Source of the DNA: an uncultured Prochlorococcus sp.
GTDB lineage: Bacteria > Cyanobacteriota > Cyanobacteriia > PCC-6307 > Cyanobiaceae
Reading direction: 5' to 3'
DNA: 48,547 nucleotides
Assembly: GCA_902606505.1 (NCBI GenBank)
Contig: CACLGU010000005.1
Coordinates: 1-48,547 of the forward strand
The translations under genes and the position numbers were made by a program. Under the pieces are notes generated by a model, which was not told the origin of the DNA, searched no databases, and worked only from the letters and a program-made list of their open reading frames with translations. Shown piece after piece: positions 18,420-26,915 of this stretch. Each line of letters starts with the position of its first letter. The first letter of the stretch is position 1.

Positions 18420-19496
18420 ATGCGAATAGTTTTGATTAGTACTCCTATAGGATTCTTGGGGAGTGGCAAAGGTGGTGGAGTTGAATTAACTTTAAATTCT
18501 CTAGTGACAGGATTAATTTCTTTAGGTCACTCTGTTGAGGTTATTGCTCCAAAAAATTCTAAGTTACATGAATGTAATGTAAATGCGAAATTACATTTTG
18601 TGGAAGGTGAAGATCAAATTAGTTGGCAACATCAAGATTTCAATTCTCACGTAAGCATTCCAGACAATTCATTATTAGCGGGAATGCTTGAAAAGGGCTT
18701 AGATATTGCTAAACATGCAGATGTATTGTTAAACATGTCCTATGATTGGCTGCCAATTTGGATGACTCTTAATTTAGAGATACCGATTGCTCATATTATT
18801 AGTATGGGTTCTGAAAGTTCAGTAATTAGTAATTTAATCTCTAAGGTATATGCTAGATATCCAAATAATTTTGCTTTTCATTCGAAAATGCAAGCTAATG
18901 ATTATTCATTTATAAAAGAACCAATAATTATTGGGAACGGGTTTAATTTAGATAACTATATTTTTCAAGATTCATTTAAAGGACCTTTGGCATGGGTTGG
19001 AAGAGTCGCTCCGGAGAAAGGTTTGGAGGATGCAGTTTATGTAGCAAATCAACTTGGCGAAAAATTAAAAGTTTGGGGATTTATAGAAGATGAGATGTAT
19101 GCGTCAAAAATAGAAAAATCATACCCTCTAGGAGCTATAGATTGGATGGGGTTTTTATCAACCGATGAATTACAAAAAGGACTTGGCAAATGCAGGGGGT
19201 TGCTAAATACTCCGAAATGGAATGAGGCATATGGTAACGTTATTGTTGAAGCTTTAGCTTGTGGAGTGCCAGTTATAGCTTATAAAAGGGGAGGACCTAG
19301 TGAGATTATTCAGCATGGTAAAACTGGCTATCTTGCTAAACCTGATGATAAAAAAAATCTGCTTTCCTATGTAGAAATTATTGAAAAAATAAAGCGTAAG
19401 AATTGTAGAGAATGGGTAGAAAAAAATGCTTCCACAGATATATTTGCTAAAAAGGTTGTAAACTGGCTAGATAAGTTAATAAACGAATTTAACTAG
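18420..19496 (+). CDS. Glycosyltransferase, GT4-like (GT-B fold)
   Basis: A 358-residue cytoplasmic glycosyltransferase. The N-terminal domain opens with STPIGFLGSGKGGGVELTL, the glycine-rich donor loop of GT-B enzymes, and the C-terminal domain has AWVGRVAPEKGLEDAV, NEAYGNVIVEALACGVPVIAY (motif shortened) and GGPSEII followed by GKTGYL, the E-x7-E nucleotide-sugar site of family GT4. Donor and acceptor are unknown. It stands 14 bases before a GT39-type membrane transferase, so a joint role in envelope glycan or glycolipid synthesis is likely. Confidence 0.88.
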   Translation: MRIVLISTPIGFLGSGKGGGVELTLNSLVTGLISLGHSVEVIAPKNSKLHECNVNAKLHFVEGEDQISWQHQDFNSHVSIPDNSLLAGMLEKGLDIAKHADVLLNMSYDWLPIWMTLNLEIPIAHIISMGSESSVISNLISKVYARYPNNFAFHSKMQANDYSFIKEPIIIGNGFNLDNYIFQDSFKGPLAWVGRVAPEKGLEDAVYVANQLGEKLKVWGFIEDEMYASKIEKSYPLGAIDWMGFLSTDELQKGLGKCRGLLNTPKWNEAYGNVIVEALACGVPVIAYKRGGPSEIIQHGKTGYLAKPDDKKNLLSYVEIIEKIKRKNCREWVEKNASTDIFAKKVVNWLDKLINEFN

Positions 19497-19510
19497 GATA
19501 AATTCATTTA

Positions 19511-21316
19511 ATGATTCTTGTTAACACAAAAAAAAGGCTTATAACCTTATTAATAGCTTTATTTTGTGGGATCATTATATTTTTCTTAGGTTTAGGCACT
19601 ACAGGATTGGTGGATGAAACTCCCCCTTTATTTGCCGCTGCAGCAAGGGCAATGAGTGAATCTGGTGATTGGTTAACTCCAAAAGTCAATGGAATATTCC
19701 GTTTTGATAAGCCTCCACTCATATATTGGCTAATGGGTTTTTTTTACTCATTACCGAAAAACGAGATTTGGGATAGTTTCGGTACACTCTCAGCAAGACT
19801 TCCTTCAGCTTTGGGGTCATTATTTTTAATGTTGATGATTGGAGATACTTTGTTTTGTTGGCCTCAAAAAGGTGATAGGCAATTTCTCACTCCAATAGTT
19901 GCATCATTAGGCTTTGCTTTGTCTCCATTGATAATTATCTGGAGTAGAACTGCCGTGAGTGATGCCCTTTTAACTGGAACCTTGGGGATTAGCCTGCTTT
20001 TATTTTGGAGAAGAATGGCAAGTGAAGGTAATGATCAATGCATTTCAGCTTGGCTATTTTTAGGATTAGCAATTTTAACTAAAGGACCTGTTGCATTTGT
20101 TTTGGCATTTTTAACTATTACATCTTTCTTGTTAAGTCAGAATAATTGGAAAATGTTGCTCAGTAAGATAAATCCCAAGAAAGGTTTTTTAATAACAATA
20201 CTAATAAGTGTTCCATGGTACATTTTAGAACTCATAAAAGAGGGAAAGCCTTTTTGGGATAATTTTTTTGGTTACCATAATTTTCAAAGATATACCTCAG
20301 TTGTAAACAATCATGCAGAACCATTCTGGTTTTTTCTTTACATAATGATATTGGCTTCATTACCATTCACCCCTTTTTTATATCACGGGATATACAAGGC
20401 CTTTAAGGATTTTTTTAAAAGTTCAAAAGAAAGTTGCGATATCACTGACACCCTTTACACCTATTCTCTATGTTGGTTAATTTCTGTTTTAATTTTCTTT
20501 AGTCTTTCTGCTACAAAACTACCAAGCTATTGGCTACCAGCAATTCCAGCGGCGGCATTACTAACAACTAATAGCTTTATAAGCCTAAAAAATACAAAGA
20601 AAAGTTATTTATATATCTGGATTTTTAATATTTTAATTTTGTTTGGCTTCTCAGCAGCATTCTTTTTCTCTAATAATTGGTTGAGTTCAATTAATGATCC
20701 CGAAATGCCTAATCTTGGATCCGAACTTTTAAGCTCTGGGATTATTTTCAAAGCTAAATTGTTCTTCTCTTCATTTACCCTTCTTGCAATAGTCTTATTT
20801 TCTTTAAAATCAAGAAATATCCTTGTTTATCTCCAAATTGTACTTTTAATTGGACAAGCTTATTTGATGTCGCCAATTAGAAAATTAGCAGATACTTCAA
20901 GGCAATTACCTTTAAGGAATATCTCAAAATTAATTTTAGATATTCGCGAGGGTAGGGAAACTTTAGCAATGATTGGGATAAGAAAACCTTCATTACATTA
21001 TTATTCGAGACAAATAGTTTTTTATGAACCAAACACTGAAGAGGGATTAATTAATCTTTCAGAAAGGCTAAATTCTGATAGGAGAGAGAATTATGAAGAT
21101 CAACCCGATTATGAATACAAATCTCTATTGGTCGTGATAGATGAATACTCTACCCGCCGACAGCAATGGTCAAAAATTAATCATGAAAAATTGGGAAAAT
21201 TTGGGATTTATAATTTATGGCGAATTCAAAAAAGTGATTTAAGTGATTATTCGAGATTTTTAGTTAAAAGTGGTTTTGAATCTGACTGGGAAAATAGAAA
21301 AGTTGAAAAATTTTAA
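19511..21316 (+). CDS. Membrane glycosyltransferase of the GT39/ArnT (PMT_2) type
   Basis: A 601-residue polytopic membrane protein. The first periplasmic loop carries DETPPLFAAAARAMSESGDWL at about 36-56 and then FDKPPLIYW, the DE... and KPPL signature of ArnT/PMT_2 enzymes, which move sugars from polyprenyl-phosphate carriers to lipid or protein acceptors. At least ten hydrophobic helices follow, then a soluble C-terminal domain of about 130 residues. It starts 14 bases after the GT4-like gene. Its stop codon overlaps the convergent small RHH-like gene by 4 bases. Confidence 0.88.
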   Translation: MILVNTKKRLITLLIALFCGIIIFFLGLGTTGLVDETPPLFAAAARAMSESGDWLTPKVNGIFRFDKPPLIYWLMGFFYSLPKNEIWDSFGTLSARLPSALGSLFLMLMIGDTLFCWPQKGDRQFLTPIVASLGFALSPLIIIWSRTAVSDALLTGTLGISLLLFWRRMASEGNDQCISAWLFLGLAILTKGPVAFVLAFLTITSFLLSQNNWKMLLSKINPKKGFLITILISVPWYILELIKEGKPFWDNFFGYHNFQRYTSVVNNHAEPFWFFLYIMILASLPFTPFLYHGIYKAFKDFFKSSKESCDITDTLYTYSLCWLISVLIFFSLSATKLPSYWLPAIPAAALLTTNSFISLKNTKKSYLYIWIFNILILFGFSAAFFFSNNWLSSINDPEMPNLGSELLSSGIIFKAKLFFSSFTLLAIVLFSLKSRNILVYLQIVLLIGQAYLMSPIRKLADTSRQLPLRNISKLILDIREGRETLAMIGIRKPSLHYYSRQIVFYEPNTEEGLINLSERLNSDRRENYEDQPDYEYKSLLVVIDEYSTRRQQWSKINHEKLGKFGIYNLWRIQKSDLSDYSRFLVKSGFESDWENRKVEKF

Positions 21317-21570
21317 CAAAGTCTTTTTTTAAGAAGAGCATTTTTTAAATCTTCAATGCTGCACTTGCTTGGGATTTCAATCTTATTTAAATCTTCCAAT
21401 AATTCGAGATCGATTACAGAATCTTCGGCTAAAAAACTAAAAACTTCATTAATGCTTATACCCATATCTTGAGCCATCTCTGAGATAAGTCTTAAAGTAT
21501 CCCTCCTCACAGAAATCCTTAGATCTAATGGGATATATTCATTTTCAGGGTTTGCTGACTTCATACCCAA
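21313..21570 (-). CDS. Small ribbon-helix-helix-like protein
   Basis: An 85-residue protein. Residues about 14-45 (IPLDLRISVRRDTLRLIS then MAQDMGISINEVF) follow the beta-strand then two-helix pattern of CopG/Arc DNA-binding proteins, with a C-terminal acidic tail (EDSVIDLELLEDLN). It has no evident toxin partner: the convergent neighbour is a glycosyltransferase and the next minus gene is a permease. A transcriptional regulator is the natural guess, but the DNA-binding strand was judged by eye only. Confidence 0.55.
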   Translation of the reverse strand: MGMKSANPENEYIPLDLRISVRRDTLRLISEMAQDMGISINEVFSFLAEDSVIDLELLEDLNKIEIPSKCSIEDLKNALLKKRLC

Positions 21571-21647
21571 ATCTTAAGACATTATTTAGTTATCAGGATA
21601 TAATCTTTACAATAATCATTAATTATGTATTTTAAAGTGACTTGCAA

Positions 21648-22592
21648 TTAATTTGTTTGAATAAAAAAATTTATAAATATTTTTAATAGAGGAATTGTAA
21701 TTGTTGAAATTAAGGTTGTAGTAAAAAGAATCTTTGAAGCTATTTTTTGTTTCACACCATAAGCCTCTGCCATTAATATTGTGGATATTGCCGTTGGGGT
21801 TGCTGCCTGAAGAATTATTGCAGATGATTGATAGAAGTTGAAATTTAAGAATTTACATACTAAAAAAATAATAAAGGGAAGAATAAATAACTTTAATAAA
21901 ATTGAAAATTTAATTTCTGCATTTAAATCCAAAATCTTCTCATTTTGATTTGTGATTATTCCAAGTCTTGTTCCCACAATTATTATTGCCAAAGCAATAA
22001 CTATTCTTGCAGGAATCCAAAGATAATTGCCTAAAATATCATCTATTTGAAAAAGATATGCAAGAAGTACACCAATAATGCCTCTTGATGCAGGACTATT
22101 TATTAATGCATTTAATAGACCTTTGATGTTTGGGATGTTATTAATGTTGGATTTTTCTTGAAGATAAAAAGGTCCAAATATCCAAGCGAAAAGTGTTGTT
22201 CCCAAATCAAATCCAATAGTGAAATTTATAGTCGTTGAAGGAAGAATAGCTAGCGCAATTGGTATTCCAAGAAATGAAGTATTACCTATTAGGCCTGCTA
22301 GCTGCAATGTGTAATTTGGAAGCCTCTTCTTAAATATTGGAATTATATTTATTAAAGTCATTAAAAATCCAATTGCAGCGAATGCTAAAAATGCACTTTT
22401 AATTAGGTTTATATCTATTCCTTCCTTTAATAGGAGACCCATTACACTTAATGGAATTCCAAATCTTATTAGAGGTCTTGCAATATATTTTGAAATCTTT
22501 GGATTCTTTTTCCCCAGAAGAAAACCAAAGATTAAAAAAGGGATAATATTTATAAAAAGAGAGTAGATGGTATTAATTAGATATTTATTTAT
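21648..22592 (-). CDS. AEC-family permease (auxin efflux carrier-like), ATA or lost start
   Basis: Integral membrane transporter of the AEC/PIN-like family; substrate unknown. The first ATG at 22442 gives 264 residues and lacks the first helix. The frame stays open upstream to 22599-22601 (stop), and residues translated there (SLFINIIPFLIFGFLLGKK, then YIARPLIRFGIPLSVMG) are exactly the usual AEC N-terminus with its RPLIRFGIP segment. No ATG, GTG or TTG exists in that extension; the best start position is ATA at 22592, giving NKYLINT next. Later landmarks are GLIGNTSFLGIPIALAIL and TPTAISTILMAEAYG. Either a rare start is used or the start was lost. Confidence 0.82.
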   Translation of the reverse strand: MNKYLINTIYSLFINIIPFLIFGFLLGKKNPKISKYIARPLIRFGIPLSVMGLLLKEGIDINLIKSAFLAFAAIGFLMTLINIIPIFKKRLPNYTLQLAGLIGNTSFLGIPIALAILPSTTINFTIGFDLGTTLFAWIFGPFYLQEKSNINNIPNIKGLLNALINSPASRGIIGVLLAYLFQIDDILGNYLWIPARIVIALAIIIVGTRLGIITNQNEKILDLNAEIKFSILLKLFILPFIIFLVCKFLNFNFYQSSAIILQAATPTAISTILMAEAYGVKQKIASKILFTTTLISTITIPLLKIFINFFIQTN

Positions 22593-22645
22593 GCAATATT
22601 AACTCGCCGTAGCTCATTAAAAGGTTTTTCTAGTTCAATAAGAAT

Positions 22646-22870
22646 TTAAATTATTTTCCAGATTGCTTTGTCAGGAATTAGAGGAGATTTATCTAAATTT
22701 TCTGGTTCTTTAGTCAAAACTCTCCATGTAGGAACCCGACAAGTTACGTAAGCAGGACTTTCTATTAAAACTCCTGGGTTCTCATCAAAAGTACATGTAA
22801 AACCTTCTTTCCAATATCCACCATTGTTAAGGCTTCCTTTAAACCAAACCCAGCATTTTGAAGTTTTCAA
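22646..22870 (-). CDS. Conserved-looking hypothetical protein, 74 residues
   Basis: A small soluble protein rich in Trp, Lys and Pro with three Cys (residues about 6, 26, 43). It has no signal peptide or membrane segment. Composition and codon use match neighbouring genes, and the spaced aromatic pattern (WVWFKGSLNNGGYWKEGFTC) looks like a folded beta protein rather than noise. I do not recognise a family. It stands alone between the AEC permease and the SemiSWEET gene on the same strand. Confidence 0.6.
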   Translation of the reverse strand: MKTSKCWVWFKGSLNNGGYWKEGFTCTFDENPGVLIESPAYVTCRVPTWRVLTKEPENLDKSPLIPDKAIWKII

Positions 22871-22953
22871 GATAAGTAAATTTTTGTTATATGTTAATCA
22901 AGATTAAAGTAATAAATCTAAAGTTTATTAATTTTAAAAAAAATTTACTCATT

Positions 22954-23211
22954 TTAGTTTTTTGAAAAATATATTTTAGAAATTAATATCAATAAATTTA
23001 AGATCAAGGTAATTAAATTTGCTATCAATATTGGCGTAGAGGAAATTTTATAACCGTAAATAATCCAAGACAAAACACCGATAATAAACATTATTATTGT
23101 TGTCAAAGAAACATCATCTGCCTTTTTTGTTTTTAAAGTTTTAATCAATTGAGGTAGAAATGCTGCTGTTGTTAAAATCGCTGCAAAATATCCAAATATA
23201 TCTACATTCAT
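22954..23211 (-). CDS. SemiSWEET sugar transporter (PQ-loop/MtN3)
   Basis: An 85-residue three-helix membrane protein. The first helix ends in the PQ motif (FLPQLIKTLKTKKADDVSL, about residues 19-37), the second contains FIIGVLSWIIYGY, and the third is LIANLITLILNLLIL. This is the single-MtN3-repeat SemiSWEET pattern, which works as a homodimer that moves sugars. It starts 16 bases after the peroxiredoxin-like gene in the transcription direction, suggesting a two-gene unit. The substrate is not determined by the sequence. Confidence 0.87.
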   Translation of the reverse strand: MNVDIFGYFAAILTTAAFLPQLIKTLKTKKADDVSLTTIIMFIIGVLSWIIYGYKISSTPILIANLITLILNLLILISKIYFSKN

Positions 23212-23227
23212 AAAAATATTTTAAAAA

Positions 23228-23962
23228 CTATTCTTTAATTAAATCACTCAAAAATCCCAAGGGATCCCTCATGTTTGATGCATATCCAAGCACATCATTT
23301 GAAAAAAATTTATAAATAACTTGATTTTGATCATTTAATAAAAAGGAAGCTCCTCTTTGAGGAAGGTATTCTTCATTAAGAATATAATCATTCCAATTTT
23401 GAATTATTTCATTCATATTATTTAATCTAAATGTTGCTAATTCAAATGGTCTCAAATACCCATCCCCGAAAACCTTTTTAAAAGAATTACCTGAAAAATT
23501 AAAAAATTTTAAAACATCAATTTTGTCAAATTCTGAATAAATTTGATTTGCTTTTCGGTCACCGGTATAACCTCTAATAACTTCTTTAATTGTTTTAAAA
23601 GAATTTATCCCCGATAACATCAAAAGCATATTGATCCACCCTCCTAAACCAATATCTAATCCTCTTGAGATTTTTAGATTATTATGGATTTGGTTATCAG
23701 AAACAACTATTAAATTTTCTTTGTGAAATCCAGTAAATTTACAGAATTTATCTTTCCCCTTTTGGTTTCCAATAGCAACTGCAAAAATATCTAAATTTTT
23801 ATCTTGATTTTTATCGATAAAACTTTTCAAATTTATTGCATATTCAAAGCTATCAAAATCTCCCAATAAACCAAATAAAACAATTAACTTGAATTTTCTA
23901 TTCCCACTAAAGTTGAATTCTTTAATAAGATTTTTTAAATCATTTTGAAATTTTTCAGTCAC
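23228..23962 (-). CDS. Peroxiredoxin-like (AhpC/TSA_2 fold) protein without catalytic CxxC
   Basis: A 244-residue protein. The order KLIVLFGLLGDFDSFEYAINL (shortened in meaning), NLDIFAVAIGNQKG, then RPFELATFRLNN and YLPQRGASFLLNDQNQVIY follows the thioredoxin-fold AhpC/TSA_2 (PRXL2) group. Where catalytic family members carry a CxxC after the first strand, this one has GDFDSFE, and the only cysteine is in FCKFTGF near residue 73. It is therefore unlikely to reduce peroxides by the standard cysteine mechanism. It is followed by the SemiSWEET gene. Confidence 0.62.
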   Translation of the reverse strand: MTEKFQNDLKNLIKEFNFSGNRKFKLIVLFGLLGDFDSFEYAINLKSFIDKNQDKNLDIFAVAIGNQKGKDKFCKFTGFHKENLIVVSDNQIHNNLKISRGLDIGLGGWINMLLMLSGINSFKTIKEVIRGYTGDRKANQIYSEFDKIDVLKFFNFSGNSFKKVFGDGYLRPFELATFRLNNMNEIIQNWNDYILNEEYLPQRGASFLLNDQNQVIYKFFSNDVLGYASNMRDPLGFLSDLIKE

Positions 23963-24102
23963 GATGGTTTGAATTTTTTATAAATTATTCTCAAAAAAAT
24001 TTTCTTACCTTAATTAGTATAAAATTTTACATGAAAAAGTTTTTAAAGAAATTGATTTAACGTTTTTAGATTTTATTATCTTAATGTAAACATTTTGAAG
24101 TT

Positions 24103-24627
24103 ATGACTGTAGGAATTTATTACGCAACTACAACTGGAAAAACTGAAGACGTAGCTGATCGTCTTCACAACTTTATCACTTCAGCAGAAGCACCTAAAGA
24201 TGTATCTGATGTGGATGATCTTTCAGAATTTGAAGGTCTTGACGGAATTATCTGTGGGATACCTACATGGAATACTGGTGCCGATGAAGAAAGATCTGGA
24301 ACTGCATGGGATTCAATCTTAGAGGATATTGGTGAACTAAGTTTATCAGGTAAAAAAGTTGCAATTTTTGGTTTAGGAGATTCTTCTACATATACAGAAA
24401 ACTATTGTGACGCAATGGAAGAACTTCATAGCTACTTCACTAAAGCAGGCGCCGAAATGGTTGGTTATGTAGATAAATCTTCTTATACATTTGATGAGTC
24501 TAAAAGTGTTATAGGAGAAAGCTTTTGTGGATTACCTCTTGATGAGGATAGTGAATCTGATTTGACCGATTCGCGCCTTGAAACATGGGCATCTCAGCTT
24601 AAGGGTGAAATCCCATCATTGGCGTAA
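24103..24627 (+). CDS. isiB: Flavodoxin (long-chain)
   Basis: FMN electron carrier that replaces ferredoxin between photosystem I and FNR under iron limitation. The 174-residue length is that of long-chain flavodoxins. The phosphate-binding loop is TTTGKTE at about residues 8-14, and the isoalloxazine loops are IPTWNTG (about 57-63) and GLGDSSTYTENYCDAM (about 94-109). The gene is on its own with AT-rich 140-base upstream DNA. The Pcb antenna gene is 143 bases downstream in the same direction, an isiAB-like linkage. Confidence 0.96.
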   Translation: MTVGIYYATTTGKTEDVADRLHNFITSAEAPKDVSDVDDLSEFEGLDGIICGIPTWNTGADEERSGTAWDSILEDIGELSLSGKKVAIFGLGDSSTYTENYCDAMEELHSYFTKAGAEMVGYVDKSSYTFDESKSVIGESFCGLPLDEDSESDLTDSRLETWASQLKGEIPSLA

Positions 24628-24770
24628 GCTATCTTAGATATTACTCCCCTTGTTTGTAACATTTGTTCTTTCAAAATATGTTTTTTTTACATAAGTAATT
24701 AAATCTGTAAAGAACATGTAAAAACAATACTGATAAGCAATATGCTCAATTTGCTGTTTACTTAAATCAA

Positions 24771-25829
24771 GTGTTACAAACTTACGGAAAATCTGATGTC
24801 ACCTATGACTGGTACGCAGGGAATTCTGGTGTTGTTGGCCGTTCAGGTAAATTCATAGCTGCTCATGCTGCTCATGCAGGCCTAATGATGTTCTGGGCAG
24901 GAGCTTTTGGATTATTTGAATTGGCTCGTTACGACGCCAGTATTCCAATGGGTGCACAGAAAGCAATTGTTTTGCCTCACCTAGCGGGTATTGGAATTGG
25001 TGGCGTTGAAAATGGTGTTATTACAGAACCATATGGAATTGTTGTAATTTGCACATTACATCTAATTTTCTCAGCAGTATTGGGTGCTGGGGGATTATTA
25101 CATTCCAATAAATTTGCAGGTGATCTTGGAGACTACCCAGAAAATAGTAAGCCACAAAAATTTGATTTCGAATGGGATGACCCAAATAAATTAACTTTTA
25201 TCCTTGGTCATCATCTAATCTTTCTTGGGCTTGGAGCAATTATGTTCGTTGAATGGGCTCGTATTCATGGAATTTACGATCCAGCGATAGGATCTACAAG
25301 ACAGGTTATTTACAATTTAGATATTGCCGCTATCTGGAATCATCAATTTGATTTTTTAAAAATAGATAGTCTAGAAGATGTTATGGGAGGCCATGCTTTC
25401 CTAGCTTTCCTAGAAATAATTGGCGGTGTTTTCCATATTTGTACTAAACAATTTGGAGAATATACAGAATTTAAAGGAAAAGGATTACTTGGAGCTGAGG
25501 CAATCTTGTCATACTCAGTTGTTGGTGTTTCTTATATGGCTTTTGTCGCCGCTTTTTGGTGTGCTTCAAATACGACCATATATCCAGTTGATCTATATGG
25601 AGAACCCTTAAAGCTTCAATTTGAATTTGCCCCTTATTTTACTGATACAGTAGATTTAGGTTCAGGAGCGTATAGCTCAAGAGCTTGGCTTGCTAATACT
25701 CATTTTTATTTGGGTTTCTTTTTCTTACAAGGTCATCTTTGGCACGCACTAAGAGCAATGGGATTTGACTTTAAAAAGATTGGTCAAGCTTTTGACAATA
25801 TTGAAAATACAAAAATTACTCAAAACTAG
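24771..25829 (+). CDS. Pcb chlorophyll a/b-binding antenna protein (IsiA/CP43 family)
   Basis: Light-harvesting protein of Prochlorococcus with six transmembrane helices that binds divinyl chlorophylls. The 352-residue length fits Pcb. Landmarks are YDWYAGNSGVVGRSGKF at the N-terminus, paired histidines in helices (AAHAAHAGL, LGHHLIFLG, GGHAFLAF), GIYDPAIGSTRQV and the C-terminal FFLQGHLWHALRAMGFDF. The start is GTG with weak ribosome-binding sequence; residues after it (LQTYG) match the family N-terminus. It sits just downstream of isiB, like isiA in iron-stressed cyanobacteria, so iron regulation is plausible. Which Pcb paralogue it is cannot be decided from one window. Confidence 0.93.
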   Translation: MLQTYGKSDVTYDWYAGNSGVVGRSGKFIAAHAAHAGLMMFWAGAFGLFELARYDASIPMGAQKAIVLPHLAGIGIGGVENGVITEPYGIVVICTLHLIFSAVLGAGGLLHSNKFAGDLGDYPENSKPQKFDFEWDDPNKLTFILGHHLIFLGLGAIMFVEWARIHGIYDPAIGSTRQVIYNLDIAAIWNHQFDFLKIDSLEDVMGGHAFLAFLEIIGGVFHICTKQFGEYTEFKGKGLLGAEAILSYSVVGVSYMAFVAAFWCASNTTIYPVDLYGEPLKLQFEFAPYFTDTVDLGSGAYSSRAWLANTHFYLGFFFLQGHLWHALRAMGFDFKKIGQAFDNIENTKITQN

Positions 25830-25840
25830 TTTAATCTAAT

Positions 25841-25875
25841 AAAAAACCTCTCCTCTAAAAGGGAGGTTTTTTTTT
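25841..25875 (+). terminator. Rho-independent terminator of pcb
   Basis: Just after the pcb stop, AACCTCTCC and GGGAGGTT form a GC-rich stem around a CTAAAA-type loop, with one mismatch or bulge, followed by nine T residues. The next gene on this strand starts 30 bases later. Confidence 0.85.
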
Positions 25876-25904
25876 GTAGAATTATTTCCAGTATTCAAAA
25901 AATA

Positions 25905-26558
25905 ATGGATAATCCACAAGAAATTAATTGTAAGGAGATTTTCAAAAAGGCTTATGAAAATCGTTACACCTGGAAGAATGATTTTCATGGTTACCAAGGT
26001 AAATGTATTTTCTTGACTAAGAATAATATTTATAAAGGTGACTTCGTATTAGGTAAAGACTTTAAACCAAATATTCAAAAAATTGAAGATGAGAAAGTTG
26101 TTAAAAGCATTTCTTCTCAGTTATTTGAGGTAAGTATACATAGGGTAAAGAGAAACTTTGAATCAGTGCACTCAGAAAATAATTTTAATTTACTTAAAAA
26201 TTCTGAAAGTGGGATTGAAATGAGTGTTTCAGGTAAGAATCAAGGAGATAAATATAGAGTTAAAAATAACTGTATTAATATGGTCTACAGAAAAATTCAT
26301 GGAATTATAATTGAAATTTTTGTTGAAGAATTCATAGATACTGGATCAGGTTCCCTTAGTAAAAAATACAGTAGTCAACAAATTGATCCGGGTACACTTG
26401 AGACAAATTCTCAAAAATTGGAATACGAGGATGAATTTCTAAATATGGGTAAAGACGATTATTGGATATTAAATTCGAGGACAATAAAATACTTAAACCA
26501 AAATCAAGAAGAAGAAACACAAAAGTTTGTTTTCGATGATCTATGTTTATTAAATTAG
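25905..26558 (+). CDS. DUF3386-family protein
   Basis: A 217-residue soluble protein of the cyanobacterial DUF3386 family, unknown function. The order YENRYTWKNDFHGYQGK, LFEVSIHRVKRNFESVH, SGKNQGDKYRVKNN, MVYRKIHGIIIEI then DTGSGSLSKKY is the family sequence pattern. There is no signal peptide. It starts 30 bases after the pcb terminator and ends 4 bases from the convergent small gene at 26563, so it is probably transcribed from its own promoter or by read-through from pcb. Confidence 0.82.
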   Translation: MDNPQEINCKEIFKKAYENRYTWKNDFHGYQGKCIFLTKNNIYKGDFVLGKDFKPNIQKIEDEKVVKSISSQLFEVSIHRVKRNFESVHSENNFNLLKNSESGIEMSVSGKNQGDKYRVKNNCINMVYRKIHGIIIEIFVEEFIDTGSGSLSKKYSSQQIDPGTLETNSQKLEYEDEFLNMGKDDYWILNSRTIKYLNQNQEEETQKFVFDDLCLLN

Positions 26559-26562
26559 GTTT

Positions 26563-26808
26563 TTATTCAACTAGTCTAAAACCTTTATCAAGTAGTTTTT
26601 GGTATAAGAGTCTTGCTCTAAAAGCTAGAATTTGTTCTTCATTTTCATTACTAATTACATGAAAATAATTATTATCTAATTTATTTTTGCTAAAGCATAC
26701 ATTTGCTTCTCCTAATCTTAATGTCCAGTTCTCTTCTTTGGCTAAATGTTGATTAGGTCCAAGATCCCAAGGACATTTTTCAGGATATTTTTCTCTTTTA
26801 GAACCCAT
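26563..26808 (-). CDS. Small hypothetical protein, 81 residues
   Basis: A small soluble protein with Lys-rich N-terminus (MGSKREKYPEKCPWDLGPNQ) and a long C-terminal helix (EEQILAFRARLLYQKLLDKGF). Two cysteines are at about 12 and 38. The pattern KYPEKCPWDLGPNQ may be a small conserved module but I do not recognise a family. It converges on the DUF3386 gene with 4 bases between stops. Confidence 0.58.
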   Translation of the reverse strand: MGSKREKYPEKCPWDLGPNQHLAKEENWTLRLGEANVCFSKNKLDNNYFHVISNENEEQILAFRARLLYQKLLDKGFRLVE

Positions 26809-26915
26809 ATGATTAATTTTAACTACCCAATATTAGTAAAAAATTAAAACTATGGCTATTAAAAATAGTTGTTAACTTTTATACAGTTGTTGCTTAATTC
26901 AATGCAATTAAAAAT

